Below are positions 48,481-56,634 of a DNA stretch of 64,000 nt, piece by piece; position 1 is the stretch's first letter, and each line of letters opens with the position of its first letter. Both the position numbers and the translations under genes were made by a program. The notes under the pieces are model-generated. The model did no database searches, was not told where the DNA came from, and saw nothing but the letters and a program-made list of their open reading frames with translations. The stretch spans positions 62,001-126,000 of the forward strand of contig NZ_PVTJ01000003.1 of NCBI RefSeq assembly GCF_003002955.1, written 5' to 3'. The DNA comes from Glycomyces artemisiae (GTDB lineage: Bacteria > Actinomycetota > Actinomycetes > Mycobacteriales > Micromonosporaceae).

Positions 48481-50562
48481 TCAGGCGAGGCCGGGGACGG
48501 GGGCGTCCTGGAATTCGCCGGGGCGGGCGCCGCGGCGGTTCGGGGGCTCGGTCTCGGCGGCGTCGAGGTACGCGCGGGCGAGGGTGCGGCCCTCGTCGTC
48601 GGCGAGCCAGACGAGGAGGCGCCCGGGGCCGGGGCGGGCCGGGACGGTGAGGGTCACGGCCGGTGAGAGCCGGAACGGCTCGGCCTTGACCGGGTCGGTG
48701 GCCGTCTGCGGCTGCGGGACGGCGGTGCCGACGGGGGTCCCGGCGGGGACCCACGCGGCCTGGACGGTGCCGGAGGCGGCGCCGGGGCCGTGGTGCGAGA
48801 CGTGCACGTCGAGCGCGAAGGGCGCGGCGGGCGGCTCGATGTCCGCGCCCGCGGCGAGGGGCACGAGGTCGAGCACGAGCACGGTGTCGGCGTTGACGTC
48901 GGCGGGGACGGCCCCGCCCCAGTCCTTGGGCCGCCGGTCGGCGTCGAGGAGGCCCGCGGCCTCGTGCTCGACGTCGGCGAACTCGGTGTACACGTACCCG
49001 GCGAAGCGGTCGTGGCGGCGCAGCTCCTGGGTCTCCCAGCGCAGGTGCCAGGCCCGTTCGAGGCTGGTGAAGCCCTCGCCGTACTCGCTGTTGACGATCG
49101 GGACGCCCGCGCGCGGGAAGTCCTCGTGGCCGTAGAGGGACTTGTCGACGATGAAGTCGGGGCCGAGGCGGACCGGGAAGTCCTCCTGCTCGCCGGAGGC
49201 GAGCCGCGCGACGGCGTCCTTCCATCCGGCGATGCTCGGCTCGTAGTAGTGCCAGTCGAGGAGGTCGGTGCGCACGTGGGACCAGCCGGAGTTCTCGACG
49301 ATGGGGCGGGTCGCGTCGAGGGCGCGCAGGGCCTCGTAGGCGTGGACGGCGGCCTCGGCGCGGGCCGGGCTGCCGGGGATGTCCCAGTCGAGGCCCCACT
49401 CCTCGTTGTACAGGCCCCAGATGACGATCGAGGGGTGGTTGCCGTCGCGTTCGACCATGGCGGGGAGCTGGGCCTCGAACGCGGCGGCGGCCTCGGGCGA
49501 GAAGCGGCTGGGGCAGGCGGGCTCGGCCCACACGAGCATGCCGGAGCGGTCGGCCTCGTGGAGCCACAGGGGCTCTTCGAACTTGAGGTGCTTGCGCACG
49601 AGGTTGTAGCCGAGGCCGCGGGCGAGTTCGAGGTCGCGCAGGAGCGCGGCGGCGTCGGGGGCGGTGAGGCCGGTGTCGGGCCAGTAGCCCTGGTCGAGGA
49701 CGCCGCGCAGGTAGATCCGCTCGCCGTTGAGGTGGAGCTCCTCGCCGCGGGTCTCGAAGTGGCGCAGGCCGGTGGTGGCGGCGACGAGGTCGGCGGTGTC
49801 CCCCTCACCGGTGCGGACCTCGACGCGGTAGAGATGCGGGTGCGCGGGGCTCCACAGGCGCGGGTCGCGGATCTCGATGCGGCCCTTGGCGATCCCGTCG
49901 GCGTCGGCGGTCAGTGAGACGGTCTCGCCGGTGTCGGCGGTCGCGGTGACAGCGGCCCCGGCGGGGACGTCGCCCGCGAGGCGCACGGTGACGTCGATGC
50001 CGGTGAGGCTGTCGCCGCGCAGGACCACGGACTCGGCGTAGGTGCGGCCGCGGGCTTCGAGCCACACGGTCTGCCAGATCCCGGAGGTGGGCGTGAAGGA
50101 GACGCCGTCGTAGTCGTCGCGCGGGATCGAGCGCTGCTTGCCGTGGGCGATGGCGCGCTTGTCTGCGGGTGCGTGGACCTCGACTTCGAGGACGGCCGGG
50201 ACGCCGGGGGCGAGGGCGTCGGTGACGTCGAACTCGAAGGACTCGTAGCCGCCGGTGTGCTCGCCGACCGCGGTGCCGTCGATGCGCACGACGGCGTGGT
50301 GGTGGACGGCCCCGAACGAGAGGACGACGCGGGACCCGGCCCACTCGGCGGGGGCGGTGACGGTGCGGCGGTACGCGCCGTGTTCGAGCCAGGGCCGCCG
50401 CACCCCCGAGGCACGGCTCTCCCACGCGAACGGGACCGTGATCGGGCCTGCGAAGCCGTCGGCGGCGAAGTCCCAGGCGCCGTTGAGGTTCAGCCAGCGC
50501 GCGGAGCGGTCGCGGTCGGGCCTCGGGTACTCCGGCCGGGGCGTCTCGGGTGGGAGGGTCAT
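48481..50562 (-). CDS. Glycoside hydrolase family 2 enzyme
   Basis: 693 residues, no signal peptide. Order: sugar-binding jelly roll (ARWLNLNGAWDFAADGF, then GGYESFEFDVTDAL), an immunoglobulin-like domain (VVLRGDSLTGIDVTV), then the (beta/alpha)8 catalytic barrel with HLNGERIYLRGVLDQGYWPDTG, acid/base Glu in IVIWGLYNEEWG and nucleophile Glu in IVNSEYGEG. Short beta domain at the end. Wording is nearer beta-galactosidase/beta-glucuronidase-like GH2 of unknown specificity than LacZ. It is the last gene of the binding protein-permease-permease operon (3-bp gap) and should process the imported sugar. Confidence 0.88.
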   Translation of the reverse strand: MTLPPETPRPEYPRPDRDRSARWLNLNGAWDFAADGFAGPITVPFAWESRASGVRRPWLEHGAYRRTVTAPAEWAGSRVVLSFGAVHHHAVVRIDGTAVGEHTGGYESFEFDVTDALAPGVPAVLEVEVHAPADKRAIAHGKQRSIPRDDYDGVSFTPTSGIWQTVWLEARGRTYAESVVLRGDSLTGIDVTVRLAGDVPAGAAVTATADTGETVSLTADADGIAKGRIEIRDPRLWSPAHPHLYRVEVRTGEGDTADLVAATTGLRHFETRGEELHLNGERIYLRGVLDQGYWPDTGLTAPDAAALLRDLELARGLGYNLVRKHLKFEEPLWLHEADRSGMLVWAEPACPSRFSPEAAAAFEAQLPAMVERDGNHPSIVIWGLYNEEWGLDWDIPGSPARAEAAVHAYEALRALDATRPIVENSGWSHVRTDLLDWHYYEPSIAGWKDAVARLASGEQEDFPVRLGPDFIVDKSLYGHEDFPRAGVPIVNSEYGEGFTSLERAWHLRWETQELRRHDRFAGYVYTEFADVEHEAAGLLDADRRPKDWGGAVPADVNADTVLVLDLVPLAAGADIEPPAAPFALDVHVSHHGPGAASGTVQAAWVPAGTPVGTAVPQPQTATDPVKAEPFRLSPAVTLTVPARPGPGRLLVWLADDEGRTLARAYLDAAETEPPNRRGARPGEFQDAPVPGLA

Positions 50563-50565
50563 GCG

Positions 50566-51426
50566 TCAGCCTTTCACGCTGCCGGCGAGGATGCCGTTGA
50601 TGAAGTGCCGCTGGAGCAGGATGAACAGCACCAGCAGCGGGACGAGTGCGACGGAGCTCGCCGCGAGCAGTTCGCCTGTGACCGTGGCGTAGTCGGCGCC
50701 GATGCGGTTGCCGGTGATGTTCTGCGCGAGGGTGGAGAGCACGACCTGGAGGGTCGCCATGCGCTCAGAGCTCGCGGCCACCACGGGCCAGACGAAGTCG
50801 TTGTAGATGTTCATGACGGTGAGGACGCCGAGGCCGGCGAGGCCGGGGCGGATGACGGGGACGACGACGCGCCAGAAGATGGCGAACTCGCCGCAGCCGT
50901 CGACGCGGGCGGCGTCGAGGAGTTCGTCGGGGACGGCGCTGATCACCTGGCGCATCCAGAAGATCGCGAACGCGTCGACCGCGCCGGGGAGGATGAGCGC
51001 CTGGTAGGTGTTCACCCAGCCGAGCTCCTTCATCTCCAGCAGCAGCGGGATGATGAGCACGATCGTGGGGAGCATGAGGGTGATGAGGACGGCGCCGAAG
51101 ACGAGGTTCTTGCCGATCCACTGGTACTTCGCGAAGGCGAAGGCCGCGAGCGGGGCGAGGAACATGGTGGCGGCGCCCTTGAACAGCAGCACCACGGCCG
51201 TGTTGAGGAAGCCCTGTCCGATGGGGACGTCCTGGAACATCGCGGTGTAGTTGTCGAAGGTGAACGTCCCGAAGTCGAACGTCAGCGGGGACCTGATGAT
51301 GTCGTCGGCGGGCTTGAACGCGGACAGGAGCGCCCAGCCGACGGGGAACAGGAACGCGACGAGCAGGATCATCAGGAGCACGTGCGAGCCGACGTGCGGG
51401 CGGGTGCGTTCCGGGTTGGCGGCCAT
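50566..51426 (-). CDS. Carbohydrate ABC transporter permease (MalG-like)
   Basis: 286 residues, six spans. The EAA loop reads LDAARVDGCGEFAIFWRVVVPVIRPGLA. The early segment PVGWALLSAFKPADDI is typical of CUT1 inner permeases. It is separated by 2 bp from the upstream permease gene and 3 bp from GH2, so the operon is contiguous. No ATPase is encoded here; a shared MsiK-type protein is expected elsewhere. Confidence 0.9.
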   Translation of the reverse strand: MAANPERTRPHVGSHVLLMILLVAFLFPVGWALLSAFKPADDIIRSPLTFDFGTFTFDNYTAMFQDVPIGQGFLNTAVVLLFKGAATMFLAPLAAFAFAKYQWIGKNLVFGAVLITLMLPTIVLIIPLLLEMKELGWVNTYQALILPGAVDAFAIFWMRQVISAVPDELLDAARVDGCGEFAIFWRVVVPVIRPGLAGLGVLTVMNIYNDFVWPVVAASSERMATLQVVLSTLAQNITGNRIGADYATVTGELLAASSVALVPLLVLFILLQRHFINGILAGSVKG

Positions 51427-51428
51427 CG

Positions 51429-52346
51429 TCAGTCCTTCGCTCGCAGCAGGCGGACGAACAGGAGCGACAGCGCCATGACGAGGACGACCAGGAGGAACGA
51501 GTTCGCCGCGCCGGTGCCGAGGTCCGCCCGGGTGATGTGGTTGTAGAGGTAGTAGCCCGCGGTGGTGGTGGAGTTGTACGGCCCGCCCTGGGTGACCACG
51601 AACGGCTCGGCGAACATCTGGAACACCGCGAGGGTCTGGAGGACCACGGCGAAGCCGATGGTGCGCCGCAGGAGCGGGACGGTGATGCTCCACAGCTGGC
51701 GGGTCTTGGAGGCGCCGTCGAGGTCGGCGGCCTCGTAGATCGAGGCGTTGATCGACTGGAGGCCCGAGAGCAGGATGATGACGATGAAGCCGGTGGTCTT
51801 CCACAGGAACAGGAGCGCGAGGGTCGGCTTGGCCCAGGCGCTGGTGGTGAGCCAGCCGGTGTCGGGGAGCCCGAAGAGGCCGAGGAAGGCGTTCACGGCG
51901 CCGTAGCGCTGGTCGAACAGGACGACCCAGATCTGGGCGACGGCGACGAGCGGCGTCACGAACGGGACGATGAAGGCGACGCGGTAGAGGCCGCGGAGCT
52001 TCAGTTTCGCGTTGTTGAGCAGGACGGCGACGAGGATGCCGAGGACCATCTGGACGGGCACGATGAGCAGCCACAGGACCGCGGAGTTGCCGAGCGAGGC
52101 CCAGAACGCGGGGTTGGTGAGCAGGTACGTGTAGTTGTCCCAGCCGACCCAGGTGGCGGCGCCGGTGCCGCGCCAGTCGGTGAAGGACAGGCGGGCGGTG
52201 AAGAACAGCGGGTAGACGCTGAAGGCGGCGAAGACCGCGACGAACGGCAGGACGAAGACGTACGGCGCGAGGCGGCGCCGCAGGCGCGGGCCGCGCCCGG
52301 CGCGAGGGGCGCGCCGGGTCGCGGGTGCAGCAGACAGCGCCGTCAC
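51429..52346 (-). CDS. Carbohydrate ABC transporter permease (MalF-like)
   Basis: 305 residues with six spans. A basic N-terminus (RRAPRAGRGPRLRRRLAPYVF) precedes the first span. The EAA loop is YEAADLDGASKTRQLWSITVPLLRRTIGF, and the FVVTQGGPYNSTTTAGYYLY stretch is characteristic of CUT1 permeases. The start is GTG at 52346, overlapping the binding-protein stop by GTGA (52343-52346). A very long open frame continues upstream in this register but has no homology; it is an artefact of GC bias. Confidence 0.9.
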   Translation of the reverse strand: MTALSAAPATRRAPRAGRGPRLRRRLAPYVFVLPFVAVFAAFSVYPLFFTARLSFTDWRGTGAATWVGWDNYTYLLTNPAFWASLGNSAVLWLLIVPVQMVLGILVAVLLNNAKLKLRGLYRVAFIVPFVTPLVAVAQIWVVLFDQRYGAVNAFLGLFGLPDTGWLTTSAWAKPTLALLFLWKTTGFIVIILLSGLQSINASIYEAADLDGASKTRQLWSITVPLLRRTIGFAVVLQTLAVFQMFAEPFVVTQGGPYNSTTTAGYYLYNHITRADLGTGAANSFLLVVLVMALSLLFVRLLRAKD

Positions 52347-53698
52347 TGGCGGTCGACCAGGTTCGTCTGGATGTCCTCGCTGGCTTGGGCGAGGACTTCT
52401 TGCGGCGTGAGGTCGCCGTCGAGCATCCGCTGGAGGTCGTTGCCGAGGTAGTCGACGGCGCCGGTCCACCAGGCGGGCGTGGGCGTGCCGCCGGGGATCT
52501 GGGCCCCGGCCTCGGTGGCGACGGTCCACAGGTCCTGGCCGCCGAGCGCGGTGATCCCGCTGTAGAGGGGCTTGGCGGGGTCGGCGGCGGGCGTGTAGCT
52601 GGGGATGGAGGTGGCGAGCCCTTCGGGGTAGACGTCGCCGGGGCCCCACACGGCGGTGTACCCGGCCTCGTCGAACATGAGGAACTCGTAGAACAGCCAC
52701 GCGAGGTCGGCGTTCTTCCCGTCCTTGGGGAGCACGAACGAGGAGCCGCCCATGGCGCCGGAGCGGGCGCCGCCGGCGTCCCAGGCGGGGAGCTGGACGG
52801 CGCGCCAGTCGCCGGTGGTCTCGGTGAGGACCTGCTGCGGCGCGAAGGAGAACCAGATGGCCCACGGGTAGAACACCTGGTTGCCGTTGTCGAGTTCGGC
52901 GATGTCGGTGGGGGTCAGGTACTCGGCGCGGGTGCCGAGGCCCTCCTGCCGCACGGTGTCGAGGAACGTGAGGATGCGCTCGAACTCGGGGGTGTCGAGG
53001 CGGAGGTTCCCGTCGGCGTCGGCGATGGAGGTGCCGAGCTGGCTCGCGTACATCTCCAGCTGGAGCTGGCCGAGGAACGCGGACTGCTCCAGGTGGATCG
53101 GGGCCGAGCCGGGGACGGCGGCCTGGTAGTCGCGGGCGGCCTGGAGCAGGTCGTCGTAGGTCGCGATGGCGTTGATGTCGATCCCGGCGGCTTCGAGCGC
53201 GGTCGCGTTGTAGAACAGCAGGCCCGGGTCGAGGTCGAAGGGCACGCCGTAGACGCCGCCCGCGACGGTGTTGACGTCGAGCTTCTGCGGGGCGATGTCG
53301 GCGGCGTAAGGGGCGAGCACGTCGCTGAGGTCCCACAGGTAGTCGGTGAAGCCGCCGACCTTGGCGTCGTCGAGGAACACGCCGTCGGGCACGTCGGCGC
53401 CGGTGATGAGCGTGTTCTGGAGCTTCGCGTCGATGTCGATCGCCACGTGGTTGACGGTGATGTCGGGGTACTTGGCGTTGAAGGCGGCGATGGCGCCCTC
53501 GAAGACCTCGAACAGGTCGCCGGAGCGGTCCCAGACGGTGATCTCGCCTTCGGTGCGGTCCGGGGCCTTGAGGAGGCTGGACGCGTCCGACTCCTCGTCG
53601 GAGGCGATGTCGGGTCCGCACGCGGCCAGGGCGGGGGCCGCGGCGGCGAGCCCGGCGGACGCGAGCAGGGCGCGTCGCCGGAGGAGATGGCGTTGCAT
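52343..53698 (-). CDS. Sugar-binding lipoprotein of ABC importer
   Basis: 451 residues. The leader has a twin-arginine-like run (LLRRRALLASAGLAAAAPALAAC) ending in a LAAC lipobox, so lipid anchoring at about Cys27 is predicted. Mature features are GEITVWDRSGDLFEVFEGAIAAFNAKYPDITV, FDLDPGLLFYNATALEAAGID, and SGAMGGSSFVLPKDGKNADLAWLFYEFL, as in family 1 sugar-binding proteins. The ATG at 53698 follows AGGGAG. It heads the binding protein-permease-permease-GH2 operon. Two LacI operators sit in the 82-bp divergent gap to the LacI gene. Confidence 0.9.
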   Translation of the reverse strand: MQRHLLRRRALLASAGLAAAAPALAACGPDIASDEESDASSLLKAPDRTEGEITVWDRSGDLFEVFEGAIAAFNAKYPDITVNHVAIDIDAKLQNTLITGADVPDGVFLDDAKVGGFTDYLWDLSDVLAPYAADIAPQKLDVNTVAGGVYGVPFDLDPGLLFYNATALEAAGIDINAIATYDDLLQAARDYQAAVPGSAPIHLEQSAFLGQLQLEMYASQLGTSIADADGNLRLDTPEFERILTFLDTVRQEGLGTRAEYLTPTDIAELDNGNQVFYPWAIWFSFAPQQVLTETTGDWRAVQLPAWDAGGARSGAMGGSSFVLPKDGKNADLAWLFYEFLMFDEAGYTAVWGPGDVYPEGLATSIPSYTPAADPAKPLYSGITALGGQDLWTVATEAGAQIPGGTPTPAWWTGAVDYLGNDLQRMLDGDLTPQEVLAQASEDIQTNLVDRQ

Positions 53699-53718
53699 GG
53701 AACACTCCCTTGTGTGAT

Positions 53719-53764
53719 TTTCCAACGTGTGCAAAACCTAGCACCCCTTTGCCGACGTTGCAAA
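53719..53764. promoter_or_regulatory. Two LacI operators in the divergent gap
   Basis: TTTCCAACGTGTGCAAA (53719-53735) on the plus strand and TTTGCAACGTCGGCAAA read on the minus strand (53764-53748). Both fit the consensus TTTGCAACGTNNGCAAA seen at two further sites (54819-54866). One covers the importer promoter, the other the LacI promoter. Confidence 0.85.
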
Positions 53765-53780
53765 CGGTAGGATGGGCCGT

Positions 53781-54791
53781 ATGCCGGCAACACTTCGCGA
53801 CGTCGCCGAACTGGCGCAGGTCTCCGTCCGCACCGTGTCCAATGTCGTGAGCGGATACGCCCACGTCAGCGAGCGCATGCGCCAGCGCGTGCTCGCCGCG
53901 ATAGAGGAGCTCGACTACCGCGCGAACCCCGTCGCGCGCACCCTCCGCACCGGCCGCACGGGGATGCTCGCGCTCGTGGTGCCCGAGATCGACGTACCGT
54001 ACTTCAGCGAGCTCGCCCGGGACGTGATCGACGCGGCCGCGGAGTTCGGCTACCGCGTCATGATCGACCAGACCGGGCACGACCACGAGCGCGAGCGGCG
54101 CCTCCTCATGGGCGACGACCGGACGATGCTGTTCGACGGCATCCTCTTCAGCCCGCTCGTCACGAAGTCGGAGCTGCTCGACATGCACCGCTCCGAGCAC
54201 ATGCCGCTCGTGCTGCTCGGCGAGCACGAGTTCGACGGGCGCTTCGACCACGTGGCGATCGACAACGTGCAGGCTGCCCGGGACGCCGTGGCGCACCTGG
54301 TCGCGGCCGGGCGGACCCGCATCGCCGCGATCGGGGCGCAGCCGCTGGAGGAGTACTCGACGCCGCTGCTGCGCACCGCCGGATACGAAGCGGCCCTTGA
54401 GGAAGCGGGCCTGGAGGTCCCGGCGGCGTACGCGACCCCGGCGCCGCACTACAGCCGCACCGACGGGTACGAGGCGGCGACGGCGCTCATGGCGCTCGAC
54501 CCGCGGCCCGACGCGATCTTCTGCTTCTCGGATCTGCTCGCGGTCGGCGCGATGCGCGCGGTCTTCGACGCCGGGCTGAGCGTCCCCGAGGACGTGGCGG
54601 TCATCGGGATCGACGACATCGAGGAGGGCCGGTTCGCGCGGCCCTCGCTGAGCACGGTCTCGCTCGACACGCCGTTCATCGCGCGGGAGGCGGTGCGCCG
54701 CATCGTCGCCCGGATCGACGACCCGTCGGTCCCGGCCGAGGAGGTCGTGGCCCCGCATCGGCTCGTGGTCCGGGAGTCCACCGGGGCCTGA
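53781..54791 (+). CDS. LacI-family transcriptional repressor
   Basis: 336 residues. The N-terminal domain is ATLRDVAELAQVSVRTVSNVV, with hinge ARTLRTGRTGMLALVVPEID and a sensor domain to the end (VIGIDDIEEGRFARPSLSTV, typical). The start is placed at ATG 53781 because GGTAGG lies 9 bp upstream; the ATG at 53772 directly abuts that sequence. It is divergent from the importer-GH2 operon and followed by the Asp-box hydrolase gene. Four consensus operators around it suggest it represses both and itself. The two LacI proteins in this window have different operators and so different regulons. Confidence 0.93.
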   Translation: MPATLRDVAELAQVSVRTVSNVVSGYAHVSERMRQRVLAAIEELDYRANPVARTLRTGRTGMLALVVPEIDVPYFSELARDVIDAAAEFGYRVMIDQTGHDHERERRLLMGDDRTMLFDGILFSPLVTKSELLDMHRSEHMPLVLLGEHEFDGRFDHVAIDNVQAARDAVAHLVAAGRTRIAAIGAQPLEEYSTPLLRTAGYEAALEEAGLEVPAAYATPAPHYSRTDGYEAATALMALDPRPDAIFCFSDLLAVGAMRAVFDAGLSVPEDVAVIGIDDIEEGRFARPSLSTVSLDTPFIAREAVRRIVARIDDPSVPAEEVVAPHRLVVRESTGA

Positions 54792-54818
54792 GCGCGACTT
54801 AGGCGCCCGATTTGCCCT

Positions 54819-54866
54819 CTTGCAACGTAGGCAAATTGCTGGCATGGTGTTTGCAACGTCTGCAAA
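54819..54866 (+). promoter_or_regulatory. Two LacI operators upstream of the secreted hydrolase
   Basis: CTTGCAACGTAGGCAAA (54819-54835) and TTTGCAACGTCTGCAAA (54850-54866), same orientation, 31 bp apart, ending 33 bp before the hydrolase start. They match the sites at 53719-53764 and link the secreted enzyme to the same repressor. Confidence 0.85.
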
Positions 54867-54899
54867 GATGCGGGCGCACCCACTCACAGGAGGCAACCC

Positions 54900-56567
54900 A
54901 TGACGGTGACTAGACGGCTGGCCGCTGCGGCGCGCCGCTGGGCCGTGCTGCTGGCGGCCGCGGTCCTCGCGGCCGCCGGCGCGCAGGCCCTCGTCGCGAC
55001 CCCGGCGCAGGCCGCGTATCCGGGCACGGTGCTCTACTCCCCCAACCTGACCACGTACCCGAGCGGCACCGCGGGCTACCCGCGGGCGATCGGGCTCGAA
55101 CACGACGGCTCGTCGAACGAGACGATGCTCGCCACGTTCGCCAAGGGCGGCCACAACGCCCCGACGAGCCTCCCGATCTACCGCTCCACCAACGGCGGCA
55201 CCAGCTGGACCCAGATCTCCACGATCACCTCGAACACTCCCGGCTGGGACCTGGAGGCGCCCACGCTCTTCGAGGTCCCGCGGAACATCAACGGGCTCAA
55301 CGCGGGCGACCTGCTCGCCGCGGGCACCGCCTGGGACGTCGGCAACTACTCGGCGCAGAAGGTCGAGGTCTTCAAGAGCACGAACGGCGGCGTCACCTGG
55401 ACGTACCTGTCGAACTGCACGCAGACCTCCGGCGAGCCGAACACGTGGGGCCACGGCATCTGGGAGCCCACGTTCCTGGTGGCGGACAACAACACCCTCG
55501 CGTGCTTCATCTCCGACGAGCGGCCTTCCAACAGTGCCACCAACAACCAGAAGATCGCGCACTACACGTCGACCAACGGCGGCGCGACCTGGAGCTCCGG
55601 CATCCAGGACGACGTCGTGTTCCCGGCCGACAACCTGCTGCGCCCGGGCATGCAGACCTTCGCCGAGCTGCCCGACGGGCGCTTCGTCATGAGCTACGAG
55701 CTGTGCCGCGACGCCACGAACGCCGACCACGCGTGCGAGGTGTACATCAAGTACTCCGACGACGGCCTGAACTGGGGCGCGGCGGGCGACCGCGGCACCC
55801 TCGTGCAGACCTCCGACGACCGCGAGCTGCTGCACACCCCGTACATCTCGTGGACGCCCGCGGGCGGCCCGAACGGGACGCTGCTCCTCTCCGGCCAGCG
55901 CGTCGTGGCCGGGCCGACCGGGAACAAGACCGTGCTCGCCGAGTCCGGGACGGTGCTGTTCGCGAACCGGAACCTCGGCGCGGGCGACTGGTTCGAGGCG
56001 ACCACCCCGGTCACGGTGAACCCCACGGGCGGGTACGCCTCCGGCGTGCCGTCGTGCCCCGGCTACTCGACCCCGGCGATCCCGCGCGAGGACGGCACGA
56101 GCTACCTGTACCTCGCCGCGACCTGGCTGGGCCAGAACAACCAGTGCGAGGTGCGGTTCGGGATCGGCACGGTCCCGGGCGCGACGGGCGCGGTCGTGAA
56201 CCCGCAGACGGGCAAGTGCCTCGACGTGGACACGAATACGGCGGCCAACGGGAACCGGGCGCAGATCTACGCGTGCGGGATCGCCTCGGGCCAGGACTGG
56301 TCGCGGTACTCGGACGGCTCGCTCCGGTCGTTCGGCAAGTGCCTCGACGTCGACGCGCAGGGCACGGCCAACGGCACGAAGGTGCAGCTGTGGGAGTGCA
56401 ACGGCTCGGGCGCGCAGGTCTGGACGCCGCAGGCGAACGGGTCGCTGCTGAACCCGCAGTCGGGCCGGTGCCTGGACATCTCGGCGGGCGGCACCGCCGA
56501 CGGCACCGACCTCCAGATCTACGACTGCAACGGGCTCTGGACGCAGGTGTGGAACCTGCCCGCGTAA
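54900..56567 (+). CDS. Secreted Asp-box hydrolase (sialidase/GH93-like) with ricin lectin domain
   Basis: 555 residues. Signal peptide (RRWAVLLAAAVLAAAGAQALV to AQA). The catalytic part (about 38-420) is a six-bladed propeller with Asp-box repeats STNGGTSW, STNGGVTW, STNGGATW and SDDGLNW. This fold is shared by sialidases and GH93 exo-arabinanases; the absence of an arginine triad that I can identify, and the arabinose/galactose-type neighbourhood, favour GH93-like. Residues about 425-555 are a ricin-type beta-trefoil with three QDW/QVW repeats and paired cysteines. It acts outside the cell and is probably induced with the importer operon through the LacI sites just upstream. Confidence 0.75.
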   Translation: MTVTRRLAAAARRWAVLLAAAVLAAAGAQALVATPAQAAYPGTVLYSPNLTTYPSGTAGYPRAIGLEHDGSSNETMLATFAKGGHNAPTSLPIYRSTNGGTSWTQISTITSNTPGWDLEAPTLFEVPRNINGLNAGDLLAAGTAWDVGNYSAQKVEVFKSTNGGVTWTYLSNCTQTSGEPNTWGHGIWEPTFLVADNNTLACFISDERPSNSATNNQKIAHYTSTNGGATWSSGIQDDVVFPADNLLRPGMQTFAELPDGRFVMSYELCRDATNADHACEVYIKYSDDGLNWGAAGDRGTLVQTSDDRELLHTPYISWTPAGGPNGTLLLSGQRVVAGPTGNKTVLAESGTVLFANRNLGAGDWFEATTPVTVNPTGGYASGVPSCPGYSTPAIPREDGTSYLYLAATWLGQNNQCEVRFGIGTVPGATGAVVNPQTGKCLDVDTNTAANGNRAQIYACGIASGQDWSRYSDGSLRSFGKCLDVDAQGTANGTKVQLWECNGSGAQVWTPQANGSLLNPQSGRCLDISAGGTADGTDLQIYDCNGLWTQVWNLPA

Positions 56568-56585
56568 GGGGCGCATGAAGGAACG

Positions 56586-56615
56586 GGCCGGGGCTGCGGA
56601 CGCGCGGCCCCGGCC
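56586..56615 (+). terminator. Terminator of the Asp-box hydrolase gene
   Basis: GGCCGGGGC (56586-56594) and GCCCCGGCC (56607-56615), a 9-bp perfect stem extendable by two pairs with one mismatch, followed by TCTTTGT. It has a real T-rich tail, uncommon in this window. Confidence 0.75.
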
Positions 56616-56634
56616 TCTTTGTAGTCTCGGCCGC

